From assembly GCA_947503625.1 (NCBI GenBank), contig CANNEK010000001.1:986152-1050151 (forward strand): a stretch of 64,000 nt of DNA. The letters run 5' to 3'. The position numbers were made by a program, and so were the translations under genes. Shown here one piece after another: positions 9,122 to 18,597 of the stretch (positions within the stretch are counted from its first letter, which is position 1; each line of letters starts with the position of its first letter). The notes beneath the pieces were generated by a model. That model ran no database searches and was not told the origin of the DNA. It worked only from the letters and a program-made list of their open reading frames with translations. The DNA comes from an uncultured Kordiimonas sp. (GTDB lineage Bacteria; Pseudomonadota; Alphaproteobacteria; Sphingomonadales; Kordiimonadaceae).

Positions 9122-9133
9122 GCGTCCCTCCCC

Positions 9134-9940
9134 CTATACTCGTCCAAGGGCAAAGCCCTTGGCGATATGGTTGCGTACAAACCAGATGACAATGGCGCCC
9201 GGCACGATCGTGAGCACACCCGCCGCCGCAAGCACACCCCAATCAAGCCCAGAGGCCGAAACCGTACGTGTCATCACGGCAGCGATGGGTTTGGCGTCCA
9301 CGGACGTGAGCGTGCGTGCGATCAAAAGTTCCACCCAACTGAACATGAAGCAGAAGAAGGCTGCAACACCGATACCGCTTGCAATCAGCGGCATGAAAAT
9401 GAGGGTGAAAAAGGCCGGGAAGCTGTAGCCGTCGATCTGCGCGGTTTCATCAATCTCTTTCGGCACGCCGGACATGAAACCCTCCAGAATCCAGACGGCG
9501 AGCGGCACGTTAAACAGGCAATGCGCCAGCGCCACGGCGATATGGGTGTCGAACAGGCCGATCGAGCTATAGAGCTGGAAAAAGGGAAGCACAAACACCG
9601 CGGGCGGCGCCATCCGGTTGCTAAGCAACCAGAAGAAAAGGTGCTTGTCACCGAGAAACCGATAGCGCGAGAAAGCGTATGCCGCCGGCAGCGCCACCGT
9701 GATCGAGATGATGGTGTTCAAAACCACATAGATGGTGGAGTTGATGTAGCCCGAGTACCAGCTGGCATCCGTCAGGATGGTTTTGAAATTGGCAAGCGTA
9801 GGGTCCTGAGGCCACAGCGAAAAACCACCAAGGATTTCGCTGTTGGTCTTGAGGGACATGGTCAAAAGCCAATACAATGGCAGCATCAGGAAAATGATGT
9901 AAAGCGTCGGCGTGAGCCGGATATTTTTGATCATCTTCAT
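9134..9940 (-). CDS. ABC transporter permease, GlpQ/MalG type
   Basis: A 268-residue inner-membrane permease of the carbohydrate-uptake (CUT1) class. It has about six transmembrane helices and the cytoplasmic EAA loop contacting the ATPase (EIDETAQIDGYSF, near residue 160). Its start overlaps the stop of the preceding permease gene by ATGA. With the GlpP-type permease and two ATPases it would form the importer core. It resembles GlpQ of glycerol-type systems, but the substrate is uncertain because no binding protein is encoded nearby. Confidence 0.88.
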   Translation of the reverse strand: MKMIKNIRLTPTLYIIFLMLPLYWLLTMSLKTNSEILGGFSLWPQDPTLANFKTILTDASWYSGYINSTIYVVLNTIISITVALPAAYAFSRYRFLGDKHLFFWLLSNRMAPPAVFVLPFFQLYSSIGLFDTHIAVALAHCLFNVPLAVWILEGFMSGVPKEIDETAQIDGYSFPAFFTLIFMPLIASGIGVAAFFCFMFSWVELLIARTLTSVDAKPIAAVMTRTVSASGLDWGVLAAAGVLTIVPGAIVIWFVRNHIAKGFALGRV

Positions 9941-10809
9941 GTGTTTGTCCCGGCATCGTTCACGGTCATCACCGTGTAGAACACCCAGCTAAGCAGCAGG
10001 ACGATCAGAAAATACACCAGTGAAAAGGCGGCGGCGGGCCCCAGGTCAAACTGACCAATGGCCATTTTCACCAAGTCGATTGACAGGAAGGTAGTGGCAT
10101 TGCCGGGGCCACCCCCTGTGACAACAAAAGGCTCGGTATAGATCATGAAACTGTCCATGAAGCGCAACAACACTGCGATGAGAAGGACCCGCTTCATCTT
10201 CGGCAGCTGGATATGTCGGAATACAGCCCACTTGCTCGCGCCGTCAATTTTTGCCGCCTGATAATAGGCATCAGGGATGGAAGAGAGCCCGGCGTAGCAC
10301 AAGAGCACCACAAGGCTGGTCCAGTGCCAGACATCCATGACAACGACCGTTATCCAGGCTGACAGCGTGTCTTGTGTGTAATTATAGTCGATGCCCATGG
10401 CGGCAAGTGTGTGACCCAAAAGGCCGATATCCTCGCGCGCAAAGATTTGCCAGATCGTACCCACCACATTCCACGGGATAAGGAGTGGCAGCGCCATCAA
10501 GACAAGACACACGGATACGCCCCAGCCTTTCCTGGGCATCTTGAGCGCGACCCAGATGCCAAGCGGGATTTCGATAAAAAGAACAAGAGCAGAAAACAAC
10601 AGTTGTCGCCCGAGCGCCGAATGAAATCTCTCGGAGTTCAGAATTTCCACGAACCATTCAGCCCCAACCCAATAAAATTCATTGTTGCCGAAACTGTCCT
10701 GCACCGAATAGTTGACCACCGTCATCAGTGGGATGATGGCCGAAAAAGCCACCAGCAGGAAGACGGGCAACACAAGGAACCACGCTTTCTGATTTTTGAT
10801 CTTTTGCAT
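9937..10809 (-). CDS. ABC transporter permease, GlpP/MalF type
   Basis: A 290-residue inner-membrane permease with about six helices and the EAA loop (AAKIDGASKWAVFRHIQLP, near residue 188). Segments such as FSAIIPLMTVVNYSVQD and LPLLIPWNVVGTIWQ are characteristic of GlpP-like permeases that pair with DUF2160 and two distinct ATPases. Its start overlaps the last base of the preceding ATPase gene, and its stop overlaps the next permease start, so translation is tightly coupled. The substrate is inferred only by family resemblance (glycerol or another small polyol). Confidence 0.88.
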   Translation of the reverse strand: MQKIKNQKAWFLVLPVFLLVAFSAIIPLMTVVNYSVQDSFGNNEFYWVGAEWFVEILNSERFHSALGRQLLFSALVLFIEIPLGIWVALKMPRKGWGVSVCLVLMALPLLIPWNVVGTIWQIFAREDIGLLGHTLAAMGIDYNYTQDTLSAWITVVVMDVWHWTSLVVLLCYAGLSSIPDAYYQAAKIDGASKWAVFRHIQLPKMKRVLLIAVLLRFMDSFMIYTEPFVVTGGGPGNATTFLSIDLVKMAIGQFDLGPAAAFSLVYFLIVLLLSWVFYTVMTVNDAGTNT

Positions 10810-11882
10810 CAGGCGGCCCCTTCCACAAGATAGTCTTCGCGGTAAAGCAGCGTATGTTTGGGGTCAAACACAAGCCTTGCCGTGCCTGATGGTATTGGTT
10901 CGCCTTCAGGCACCAGTACCGTCGCGTCCTGCCCCGAGGCCAACACGCGCACAACGCGGTGCCGCCCAAGGTCCTCGACGGACCGGACCGTGCAGTCAAG
11001 TCCTTCCGAACCACTGTCTGTCAGCGTCAGAAACTCCGGACGGATGCCGATCTGCAGTGGGCCACTGGCGTCGCCGCGCACAAGATCAAGGCGTTGATCG
11101 CCGACGTGGGCGACTTGGCCTTCAACGACGGCATCAATGAAGTTCATGCCCGGTGAGCCGATAAAGTAACCGACAAAAGTGTGTGCAGGCCGCTCGAACA
11201 ATTCATCAGGCGTACCCACCTGCAGCACCCTGCCCTCGTTCATCACCACCACCTTGTCGGCAAATGTCAGCGCCTCGGTCTGGTCGTGAGTGACATAGAC
11301 CATCGTATGGGCAAACTGCCGGTGCAGGTCCTTGAGTTTGGAACGGATCTGCCACTTCAGGTGCGGGTCAATGACCGTCAATGGCTCGTCAAACAAAATC
11401 GCACTCACGTCCTGGCGCACAAGACCCCGTCCCAATGAGATAATCTGTTTCGCATCTGCTGTCAGGCCTGCGGCACGCTCATCGAGACGGTCTGTGAGGT
11501 CAAGAAGTGCGGCCACCTCTTCAACACGCGCCTGGATGGCGCCCGCATCCATACCGCGGTTCTTCAGCGGAAATGCCAGATTGGCACGCACGCTCATGGT
11601 GTCATAGATGACAGGAAACTGGAAAACCTGCGCGATGTTGCGGTGTGCAGTATCGCGACCGGTTACATCATCGCCGTCAAACAGGATGTGCCCGCTGGAC
11701 GGGCGAAGCAGGCCCGAAATAATGTTCAAAAGCGTGGTTTTGCCGCAACCCGACGGCCCGAGGAGCGCATAGGCGCTGCCGTCCTCCCATACATGATCCA
11801 TTGGTTTCAGGGCATAGTCCTGCTCGCCTGCAGGCATGGGCATATAACTATGGGCGATATTCTTCAGGCGGATTTCAGCCAT
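10809..11882 (-). CDS. ABC transporter ATP-binding protein, GlpT type, with degenerate signature motif
   Basis: A 357-residue ATPase with a C-terminal MalK-like regulatory/OB domain. Walker A is GPSGCGKT (42-49) and Walker B ends in D165-E166. The ABC signature, normally LSGGQ, reads LTADAKQ (140-146), so one of the two composite ATP sites formed with the partner ATPase is probably catalytically weak. I recall the same feature in GlpT-type proteins of glycerol systems. The ATG at 11882 overlaps the upstream ATPase gene by eight bases; upstream in-frame starts lie inside that gene. Confidence 0.88.
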   Translation of the reverse strand: MAEIRLKNIAHSYMPMPAGEQDYALKPMDHVWEDGSAYALLGPSGCGKTTLLNIISGLLRPSSGHILFDGDDVTGRDTAHRNIAQVFQFPVIYDTMSVRANLAFPLKNRGMDAGAIQARVEEVAALLDLTDRLDERAAGLTADAKQIISLGRGLVRQDVSAILFDEPLTVIDPHLKWQIRSKLKDLHRQFAHTMVYVTHDQTEALTFADKVVVMNEGRVLQVGTPDELFERPAHTFVGYFIGSPGMNFIDAVVEGQVAHVGDQRLDLVRGDASGPLQIGIRPEFLTLTDSGSEGLDCTVRSVEDLGRHRVVRVLASGQDATVLVPEGEPIPSGTARLVFDPKHTLLYREDYLVEGAA

Positions 11883-12954
11883 CGGTTTCTTCCCTGCCTG
11901 CAAAAACAAACACCTCGCCCGGGTCGAGATAAAGCGCAATTTCGCTACCAATGACGGGGGCATGGATACCATGTGCAAGTGCGGTCCAGCGCTCGTCGAG
12001 CACATCGATATGGATAAAGCTTTCCGACCCGGTGATTTCCGTCAGGATAACCCGGCCTTTCACTTCAACGTCCGCATCACCCGCTTTTTGCAGGCGCAAC
12101 TGATGCGGCCTGAACCCGACCGTGCAGGACCGCCCGTCCGCAACCGCAGCAGCCTTGCCATTAACCAGAAGCGACATTGAACTTTCACCGGCAAACAGTA
12201 TCCGTTCGCCTGACTTTATGCCGCTGATCGTGTTGAGAGGCGGATCAGCGAACGTACGCGCAGCCTGAAGGGATGCAGGTTTTTTATAAACATCAAGCGT
12301 TGGTCCTGCCTGTTGCACACGCCCTTCGTGCAACACAACCACCTGACCCCCGAGCAAGAGCGCCTCTTCCGGCTCCGACGTGGCATAAACGACAATCGAA
12401 CCAGTATCGGCAAAAAGCTTTGGCAGTTCGGCGCGCAATTCTTCCCGCAGTTTATAATCCAGATTGGCCAGCGGCTCATCAAGAAGGACAAGCTGGGCAC
12501 CGCGAACAAGCGCGCGGGCCAATGCCACGCGCTGCTGCTGCCCACCGGAAAGCTCAAGTGGTTTTCGAGCAAGATAAGGCTGTATGGCCAGAAGCTCCGC
12601 GATTTTTTCCACTCGCGCAGCAATGTCATCTTTTTTGAGCCCAGCGACCCTTAGCGGTGACGCGATGTTATCAAAGACGCTAAAGCCTGGATAATTGATG
12701 AACTGCTGGTACACGAAAGCTACATCTCGTGCCCTCACGCTCTGGCCGGCAACATCTATGCCGTTCATTCTGATCTGACCGTCTGTTGGCTGGTCGAGCC
12801 CCGCCATCAGCCGAAGCAGGCTCGTTTTTCCTGCAAGCGTCGGCCCCAGCAGCGTGTTGAACGAACCGGGCTCCAGTGTTACCGAAACATCCGTAACATG
12901 CGGCACACCGTCTTCCGTTTTGGTGACATTCAAAAGCTCAAGCGCCACAGGCAT
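11875..12954 (-). CDS. ABC transporter ATP-binding protein, GlpS type
   Basis: A 359-residue ATPase of the CUT1 class. Walker A is GPTLAGKT (37-44), the signature is a canonical LSGGQ (135-139), and Walker B ends LLDEP (D159-E160). A C-terminal regulatory domain follows. It is the first gene of the transporter set, starting 78 bases after the kynureninase stop on the same strand. That gap could hold a promoter, or the genes may be one long operon. It pairs with the downstream GlpT-type ATPase to form an asymmetric dimer. Confidence 0.88.
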   Translation of the reverse strand: MPVALELLNVTKTEDGVPHVTDVSVTLEPGSFNTLLGPTLAGKTSLLRLMAGLDQPTDGQIRMNGIDVAGQSVRARDVAFVYQQFINYPGFSVFDNIASPLRVAGLKKDDIAARVEKIAELLAIQPYLARKPLELSGGQQQRVALARALVRGAQLVLLDEPLANLDYKLREELRAELPKLFADTGSIVVYATSEPEEALLLGGQVVVLHEGRVQQAGPTLDVYKKPASLQAARTFADPPLNTISGIKSGERILFAGESSMSLLVNGKAAAVADGRSCTVGFRPHQLRLQKAGDADVEVKGRVILTEITGSESFIHIDVLDERWTALAHGIHAPVIGSEIALYLDPGEVFVFAGREETDG

Positions 12955-13032
12955 TATCCCACGTTATGTGCTGGCATCTTTGTCGTTCGGCGCAGCCTAA
13001 CGAGCGAGAGAAGTCAGTGCAAGAACACACAG

Positions 13033-14268
13033 TCATGTGACCTCGTCACCGCGTTCAGCGCTTTCGGTTTTCCAGGCCTCCGTTTTCATGACGTTGTCAA
13101 GAATATCAACAGCACTCCAGATACCCTCATAGCTTAGCGTCAGGGGTGTGAAACCAAATCGCAGGATATCCGGCGCGCGAAAGTCGCCGATAACGCCGCG
13201 AGCGATCAGTGCACGCATGATCGCCAGACCGTTTGCGTGCCGGAAGGAAACCTGACTGCCGCGCTTACTGGCTTCCCGCGGTGAGGCAAGCCTGAAGCCA
13301 TAACCCGGGTTCAGTGCCTCGACCATGTCGATGAACAGGTCACTCATCGCCGTGCTTTTGGCCCGCACCGTATGCATGTCGACGCTTTCCCATATATCAA
13401 GCGACGCCTCGAGCGCGCCGTAACTGACAATAGGCGGTGTACCACAAAGGAACTGCCGGATATCATCGGCAGGAGCATAGTCGGCTTCAAAAGCAAACGG
13501 GTCTTTGTGGCCAAACCAGCCAGCGATGGGCGTTCGCGCCGCTTTCTGGTGGCGCGCCGCAAGATACAGAAAAGCGGGCGCGCCTGGCCCGGCATTCAGA
13601 TACTTGTATGTGCATCCGACGGCCATGTCGGCGCCGATGCCATCAAGGTCTACCGGATGAGCCCCTGCGCTATGTGCAAGGTCCCAAATCATCAAAGCAC
13701 CCGCCGCCTTCACCTTTTTGGTTACGTCTGCCATATCGTGCATGGCACCGGTGCGGAAATCCACGCAAGTCAACAGGATAGCTGCCGTGTCTTCGTTGAC
13801 CAAATCCTCAAAAGAACCATCTCGGCCAATAAGTTTAACATTGATGTCCGGCCACATGCGCGCCAGACCCTGCAAAACATAGACATCAGAAGGAAAATTG
13901 CTCGCTTCGGTTACGAGCGTATGTCTACCGGGGCGCATTTCAAGAGCGGCACACGCAAGCTTAAACAGATTGACGGAGATGCTGTCGGTAACGACGGTTT
14001 GCCCGGGTGCAGCGCCGACCAAGGTACCAATTCTGTCACCAAGCTCGACAGGTTTTCTGTACCAGCCTGCTTCCCCCCAACTCCCAATCAGGCCCTGGCC
14101 CCATTCCTGTTGGACAATCCGGTTTATGCGCTCAGGCGCTGCTTTTGGCAACGCACCAAGAGAGTTGCCATCCAGATATATAACACCCTCGGGCAACATA
14201 AACTCGCTCCGCACCGATGCAAGCGGATCACGCCGATCCATCTCACGGATCATTTCGAGCGTTTTCAT
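13033..14268 (-). CDS. kynU: Kynureninase
   Basis: A 411-residue PLP enzyme of fold type I that splits kynurenine (or 3-hydroxykynurenine) into anthranilate (or 3-hydroxyanthranilate) and alanine. The N-terminal YLDGNSLG motif, D196 in IWDLAHSAGA and the PLP lysine K222 in CTYKYLNAGPG are all present, and the length matches the family. Its ATG overlaps the stop of the upstream arylformamidase gene (ATGA), so the two act as a pair. No tryptophan 2,3-dioxygenase or anthranilate-using gene lies in the window, so formylkynurenine must come from elsewhere. Confidence 0.95.
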   Translation of the reverse strand: MKTLEMIREMDRRDPLASVRSEFMLPEGVIYLDGNSLGALPKAAPERINRIVQQEWGQGLIGSWGEAGWYRKPVELGDRIGTLVGAAPGQTVVTDSISVNLFKLACAALEMRPGRHTLVTEASNFPSDVYVLQGLARMWPDINVKLIGRDGSFEDLVNEDTAAILLTCVDFRTGAMHDMADVTKKVKAAGALMIWDLAHSAGAHPVDLDGIGADMAVGCTYKYLNAGPGAPAFLYLAARHQKAARTPIAGWFGHKDPFAFEADYAPADDIRQFLCGTPPIVSYGALEASLDIWESVDMHTVRAKSTAMSDLFIDMVEALNPGYGFRLASPREASKRGSQVSFRHANGLAIMRALIARGVIGDFRAPDILRFGFTPLTLSYEGIWSAVDILDNVMKTEAWKTESAERGDEVT

Positions 14269-15125
14269 GAGCTCGCCTCTCCTTCACACAGTGCCAAAAC
14301 TCGCTTGAACAGTGCCGATTTCGGGTCAGCCAAGTCAAACAGAATGTCGAAATGGTCGCAGGCCCTGATCACTTCATATGTACAGGCGGCTGTTGTTCTC
14401 TGCCACACCGCGTACAATTGCCGGGACTGGTACTTGAATGCGGGCGTTTCGATGTCACCGACAATAATGTCCACGACACCCCCTGATACTGGCGCAAGAT
14501 ACATTGGGCTCAGGTTACGAACTTCGTTGTCCGATATTGATACGGTGTCATTCACATAAGAGCGCTGTACTGGCGCCAGATCATAAACGCCGCTGATCAA
14601 TAGAGCATTGACTGGTATTGTAGCTACATCTGTCTTCGCCATGGCGGCCAGATGCGCGCCTGCGGAGTGGCCAACCAATACAATCCGTCTGGCATCAAAA
14701 CCCAGATTATCGGCATTCTGAATGAGCCAGGCGATTGCCAGTCGCCCGTCCAACACAATTTCAGAAAGACTTGCTTCAGGCGCCAACCTGTATGTCAGCG
14801 AAACATAGTTGACACCTGCCATTGTTATTGCACTTGCGGGAAACGAAAAATGGCTCTCGTCAAGCGCGGACCAGAAGCCGCCATGGATAAACACAATTGT
14901 AGGTGCATACCTTTGACCGCAGGGGAAAAAGTCGAGCCGGTGCCGGGCGTGCGTGCCATACCTCAGGCCAAAGCTGGCCCTGCCTTTCATCTGTTGACGC
15001 ACCGTCGCGCTTTGAGCGGCGTATGCATCAATATAGATATCAAGGCTTTCAACCAGATGACTGGGCGAATAGTCAAGGTCCAGTAGTGCCTGATCAGCCG
15101 GTTCAACATAGGTGTCTTCTTGCAT
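14265..15125 (-). CDS. Arylformamidase (kynurenine formamidase), alpha/beta hydrolase type
   Basis: A 286-residue alpha/beta hydrolase with HGGFW at residues 81-85 (oxyanion region), GHSAG at 152-156 (S154), D224 in VGDIETP and H258 in CDHFDI. The HGGFW-type motif and direct coupling to kynureninase identify it as the enzyme hydrolysing N-formylkynurenine to kynurenine plus formate. This is the eukaryote-like alpha/beta fold rather than the KynB cyclase-like fold. I chose the ATG at 15125, preceded by GGTGG; an open extension to 15335 lacks family sequence and overlaps the upstream intergenic region. It is divergent from the sortase target gene. Confidence 0.85.
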   Translation of the reverse strand: MQEDTYVEPADQALLDLDYSPSHLVESLDIYIDAYAAQSATVRQQMKGRASFGLRYGTHARHRLDFFPCGQRYAPTIVFIHGGFWSALDESHFSFPASAITMAGVNYVSLTYRLAPEASLSEIVLDGRLAIAWLIQNADNLGFDARRIVLVGHSAGAHLAAMAKTDVATIPVNALLISGVYDLAPVQRSYVNDTVSISDNEVRNLSPMYLAPVSGGVVDIIVGDIETPAFKYQSRQLYAVWQRTTAACTYEVIRACDHFDILFDLADPKSALFKRVLALCEGEASS

Positions 15126-15300
15126 GCTGCCACCGGGCCACAACGGCATCTGAAAATCAAGCCCGATAACGTGCTGGCCTCGCTGCCACAATTTAACCGC
15201 AAGAATGTCTTGACCCCGGCAAGGTTCCGGCACGCGGCAGCCACTCTTTACCCCTATACCGGAACTTCCCCTATCTCCTGACCGGAAAGAACTCCCCAAG

Positions 15301-17418
15301 ATGCCATTGATACGCCACTTGCTCTTCATCCTCATCGTTAGCTCGCACGCGCAGGCAAGCTCGCCTACCTATGATGTCAACACCGTAGAACCCGGCGGCC
15401 TGTATTTCGCAACGGACAAACCCGGCCGCGTGGTGCGCGCGCCCACCCTTAAAGCAGATGTAGAGATGATTGTTTCAGGGCCGATTATCCGCACACGCGT
15501 GACCCAGCACTTCGAGAACACCGACGATGCCTGGGTTGAAGGCATCTATACCTACCCCTTACCCAAAGGCTCCGCGATTGACGTGCTCAAAATGCAAACA
15601 GGAGAGCGGGTTATTGAGGGCGAGATACAGGAAAAAGAACAGGCTAAACAGACGTTTGAGCGCGCACGGGATGAAGGCCGGCGTGCCAGCCTGATCATAC
15701 AGCGTCGTCCCAACATATTTTCAACCCGCATCGCAAATATAGGCCCTGGTGAAACAGTGCGAATAACCATCGAGTATCAGGATCTGATTGAACCCAGGGA
15801 CAATGTATTTGAGCTGCGGTTCCCGATGGTTGTACGCCCTCGTTATAACCCGGGCATCGCACTGGATGACCGCGCCGCGCGCGCGGGTTGGGGTTTTGAT
15901 ACCGATGAAGTACCCGACGGAAGCAGCATCACCCAGCCACTGGTGAACGGCGCGCGGGCCAGGCACAACCCGGTCACCCTCAAAGTATCACTAAATCCGG
16001 GCTTCGAGATGCAATCACTGACAAGCCCCAGCCATGAAATATCCATAGTGGAAGACACCCGAAGTGCAGAAGTCCGGTTGGCTGAAGGCGATGTACCTGC
16101 GGATCAGGATTTTATCCTGCGCTGGAAACCAAAAGACAATGCAGCACCCCAAATCGGGGTTTTCAGTGAAGATACTGCACAGGGCAAGCATCAGCTTCTA
16201 GTGTTGTTGCCTCCTACCCTTCAAACAAATGCCCTTGACGCGCCCGCTAGGGAACTGGTGATTGTGCTTGATAAGTCTGGCTCAATGGGTGGTCAGGCAA
16301 TCCGACAGGCCAAATCAGCAGTCCGGCGAGCCCTTATGCGCCTCAAAAGCAAGGACAGCTTCAACGTGATTGCCTTTGACAACAGTGCACAGTCCCTGTT
16401 TGACGAAAGCAAACCTGTAACAGACCGTACAATTGACGCAGCGCTAGATTTTGTGGGCAACGTCCAGGCAGGCGGAGGCACTGAAATGTCTGCCGCTCTG
16501 GCTCATGCCTTAAGCATCCCCGGACAATCAGAAGATAACGGCGAGCGACTGAAACAGGTGATTTTTGTCACCGACGGCGCAGTTGGCAATGAAACGGCCC
16601 TAATGGCACAAATAAAAGACACTCTTGGGGCCGCACGGCTTTTCACCGTTGGTATCGGCAGCGCGCCCAACAATTATTTTATGAGCGAGGCTGCTCATTT
16701 TGGCCGCGGGGCATTCATCAATATCGCCATGCAGGATGACGTAATGGACGCCATGGCGGGACTGTTTGCCAAAATTGAACGCCCACAAATAACCAACCTG
16801 AGTATAAGCGGCGTTGAAGATCACGAAGGCCTCGTGCCAGCGACAATTCCTGACCTCTATGACGGCGAACCTGTCATTCTTGCAGTAAAATCAACCAACG
16901 GTCTCGGCGGCAGAAAGATCATCGGCGAGCGTGGCGGCCAGCCTTGGTCGATGGAAATACCTGAAGCCCAAAACGGCGAGGCACCGGGAGTTGCGAGCCT
17001 GTGGGCACGCCGGACCATCCGCGCAGTGAACCGGTCATTCATCGATAAACACAGCCCCGAAATGCAGACCGAACGCCGGAATGCTGTTCTGGCGCTGGCA
17101 CTTGATTATCATCTGGTAAGCGATTTCACGAGCCTTGTTGCCGTGGAAAAGGAAGCCGTGCGCGACAGTGCTGACCCGCAGTATCGCCGCGAAGTACCCG
17201 CAAACCTGCCAGCAGGTATGGATTGGGCGACACGAAAACGCATGACCATCCGTCAGGGCCTGATGACTGCCAGCCTATCGTCTGCGGAACTGGGTGTAAT
17301 GCCCCGGTCTACAGCAACTCCCATGGCAAGATACCTTCTCCTTGGGCTGACGCTCATGCTTCTGTCAGTCATCATGGCCGGCTTTGCCAGCCTGCAGCGT
17401 CGACAGGTTCCGGAATGA
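15301..17418 (+). CDS. Marine proteobacterial sortase target protein (VIT and vWA domains)
   Basis: A 705-residue surface or envelope protein with a signal peptide (residues 1-20). A VIT domain (about 40-170; VTQHFEN, YPLPKGSAID) is followed by a vWA domain whose MIDAS motif is D324-K-S-G-S328. At the C-terminus are a sorting-signal-like segment MPRSTATP (from 667), a hydrophobic helix (about 677-696) and a basic tail (QRRQ). This architecture, beside a sortase, matches the marine sortase target family (TIGR03788 as I recall it). The sorting motif departs from LPXTG. It overlaps the sortase gene by ATGA. Confidence 0.92.
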   Translation: MPLIRHLLFILIVSSHAQASSPTYDVNTVEPGGLYFATDKPGRVVRAPTLKADVEMIVSGPIIRTRVTQHFENTDDAWVEGIYTYPLPKGSAIDVLKMQTGERVIEGEIQEKEQAKQTFERARDEGRRASLIIQRRPNIFSTRIANIGPGETVRITIEYQDLIEPRDNVFELRFPMVVRPRYNPGIALDDRAARAGWGFDTDEVPDGSSITQPLVNGARARHNPVTLKVSLNPGFEMQSLTSPSHEISIVEDTRSAEVRLAEGDVPADQDFILRWKPKDNAAPQIGVFSEDTAQGKHQLLVLLPPTLQTNALDAPARELVIVLDKSGSMGGQAIRQAKSAVRRALMRLKSKDSFNVIAFDNSAQSLFDESKPVTDRTIDAALDFVGNVQAGGGTEMSAALAHALSIPGQSEDNGERLKQVIFVTDGAVGNETALMAQIKDTLGAARLFTVGIGSAPNNYFMSEAAHFGRGAFINIAMQDDVMDAMAGLFAKIERPQITNLSISGVEDHEGLVPATIPDLYDGEPVILAVKSTNGLGGRKIIGERGGQPWSMEIPEAQNGEAPGVASLWARRTIRAVNRSFIDKHSPEMQTERRNAVLALALDYHLVSDFTSLVAVEKEAVRDSADPQYRREVPANLPAGMDWATRKRMTIRQGLMTASLSSAELGVMPRSTATPMARYLLLGLTLMLLSVIMAGFASLQRRQVPE

Positions 17419-18008
17419 GAGGTATCAGGATCAGCGCCCTGTTGATTGCGCTTGCAGGCGCAGTCTTTCTGGCCAAAGGCTTTTGGATACCAGCCAAGGC
17501 CTGGCTGGCAAAAGACTTGATGGACCGCGCCTTTGCCCGAACGTCAATCACGACGAAAGCCCAGAAACCGTGGCCTTCAGCAGATTTTGGCGTCATTGCC
17601 AAACTTCGTATCGGACCCGAAACAATTCATGTACTGGACCGCGCAACCAATCAGGCAATGGCCTTTGGCGCGGGGCGCCATGAAGAATATGATTCCGAGA
17701 ATGGCCCATTGGTACTGTCTGGTCACCGGGATACACACTTTGCGACGCTTGAGCATATCGCTGTTGGTGATACTGTCTCCTACCTGACGGCAGAGAGCGT
17801 TCAACACTATATAATCGGCGAGACCCGCATATACGATATACGTGAAGGTGTGATTTACCCACCAGGCTCGGGCGAAATCCTGCTGATCACTTGCTGGCCG
17901 TTTGATGCAGTCGACCCCGGCACCACAAAACGCTATCTGGTTTGGGGAGAGGCAAAATCAACGCGCGACAAAGCTAACGCACCTTCAAGCCACCAGCCTG
18001 CACGATAA
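17415..18008 (+). CDS. Class GN (marine proteobacterial) sortase
   Basis: A 197-residue transpeptidase with one N-terminal membrane anchor ([15 protein letters not shown]). The catalytic triad is clear: H104 in [10 protein letters not shown]160 in LLITC and R173 in TTKRYLVWG. It should cleave the sorting signal of the protein encoded immediately upstream, with which it overlaps by ATGA, and join it to an unknown envelope nucleophile. A longer frame beginning at 17223 lies inside the target gene and is not credible. Its 3' end overlaps the convergent ureG gene by 35 bases. Confidence 0.92.
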   Translation: MRGIRISALLIALAGAVFLAKGFWIPAKAWLAKDLMDRAFARTSITTKAQKPWPSADFGVIAKLRIGPETIHVLDRATNQAMAFGAGRHEEYDSENGPLVLSGHRDTHFATLEHIAVGDTVSYLTAESVQHYIIGETRIYDIREGVIYPPGSGEILLITCWPFDAVDPGTTKRYLVWGEAKSTRDKANAPSSHQPAR

Positions 18009-18597
18009 AGTCCGCAACTTCCGCAACACCGTCGCCCGCCTTGATGTTGGTGAATATAAAAGGTTTGTCGCCGCGCATGCGCTTGCTGTCCCGGTCCATT
18101 ACGCCGAGGTCTGCCCCCACATATTGGGCCAGGTCTATTTTATTGATCACAAGCAAGTCGGATTTCGTAATACCCGGCCCGCCTTTGCGGGGGATTTTGT
18201 CACCTGCGCATACATCAATCACATAAATCGTTATGTCCGCCAGTTCTGGTGAGAAGGTTGCTGCCAGATTGTCCCCGCCACTTTCGATAATCACCATTTC
18301 AAGGTCAGGAAACTTCGCAGTCATCTCCCGGACAGCCACCATGTTTATCGATGCATCCTCGCGGATTGCTGTGTGGGGACAGCCCCCGGTTTCAACGCCC
18401 ATGATGCGCTCAACCGGCAAGGCACCTGATCGTGTCAGAAACTCCGCATCTTCCTTGGTGTAGATATCATTGGTGATTGCCGCGACTGAATACTGGTCAC
18501 GCATATGTTTGCAAAGCGCATCTGTGAGTGCTGTTTTGCCTGAACCCACCGGTCCGCCAATGCCGACCCTCAAAGGGCCATGATGAGACTGTGTCAT
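17974..18597 (-). CDS. ureG: Urease accessory GTPase UreG
   Basis: A 207-residue GTPase of the SIMIBI class that drives nickel delivery into urease with UreD, UreF and UreE. The P-loop GGPVGSGKT lies at about residues 12-20, followed by the CPH metal motif ([11 protein letters not shown]) and the NKID guanine-specificity motif. It is last in a ureDABCEFG operon; its ATG overlaps ureF by four bases. Its 3' end overlaps the convergent sortase gene by 35 bases. Length and motifs are normal. Confidence 0.97.
   Translation of the reverse strand: MTQSHHGPLRVGIGGPVGSGKTALTDALCKHMRDQYSVAAITNDIYTKEDAEFLTRSGALPVERIMGVETGGCPHTAIREDASINMVAVREMTAKFPDLEMVIIESGGDNLAATFSPELADITIYVIDVCAGDKIPRKGGPGITKSDLLVINKIDLAQYVGADLGVMDRDSKRMRGDKPFIFTNIKAGDGVAEVADFIVQAGGLKVR

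Noticed and set aside
13372-14559. A long plus-strand open frame (395 codons) opposite kynureninase
   Set aside because: It is antisense to a clear kynureninase/arylformamidase pair, has no family sequence and no plausible ribosome site.
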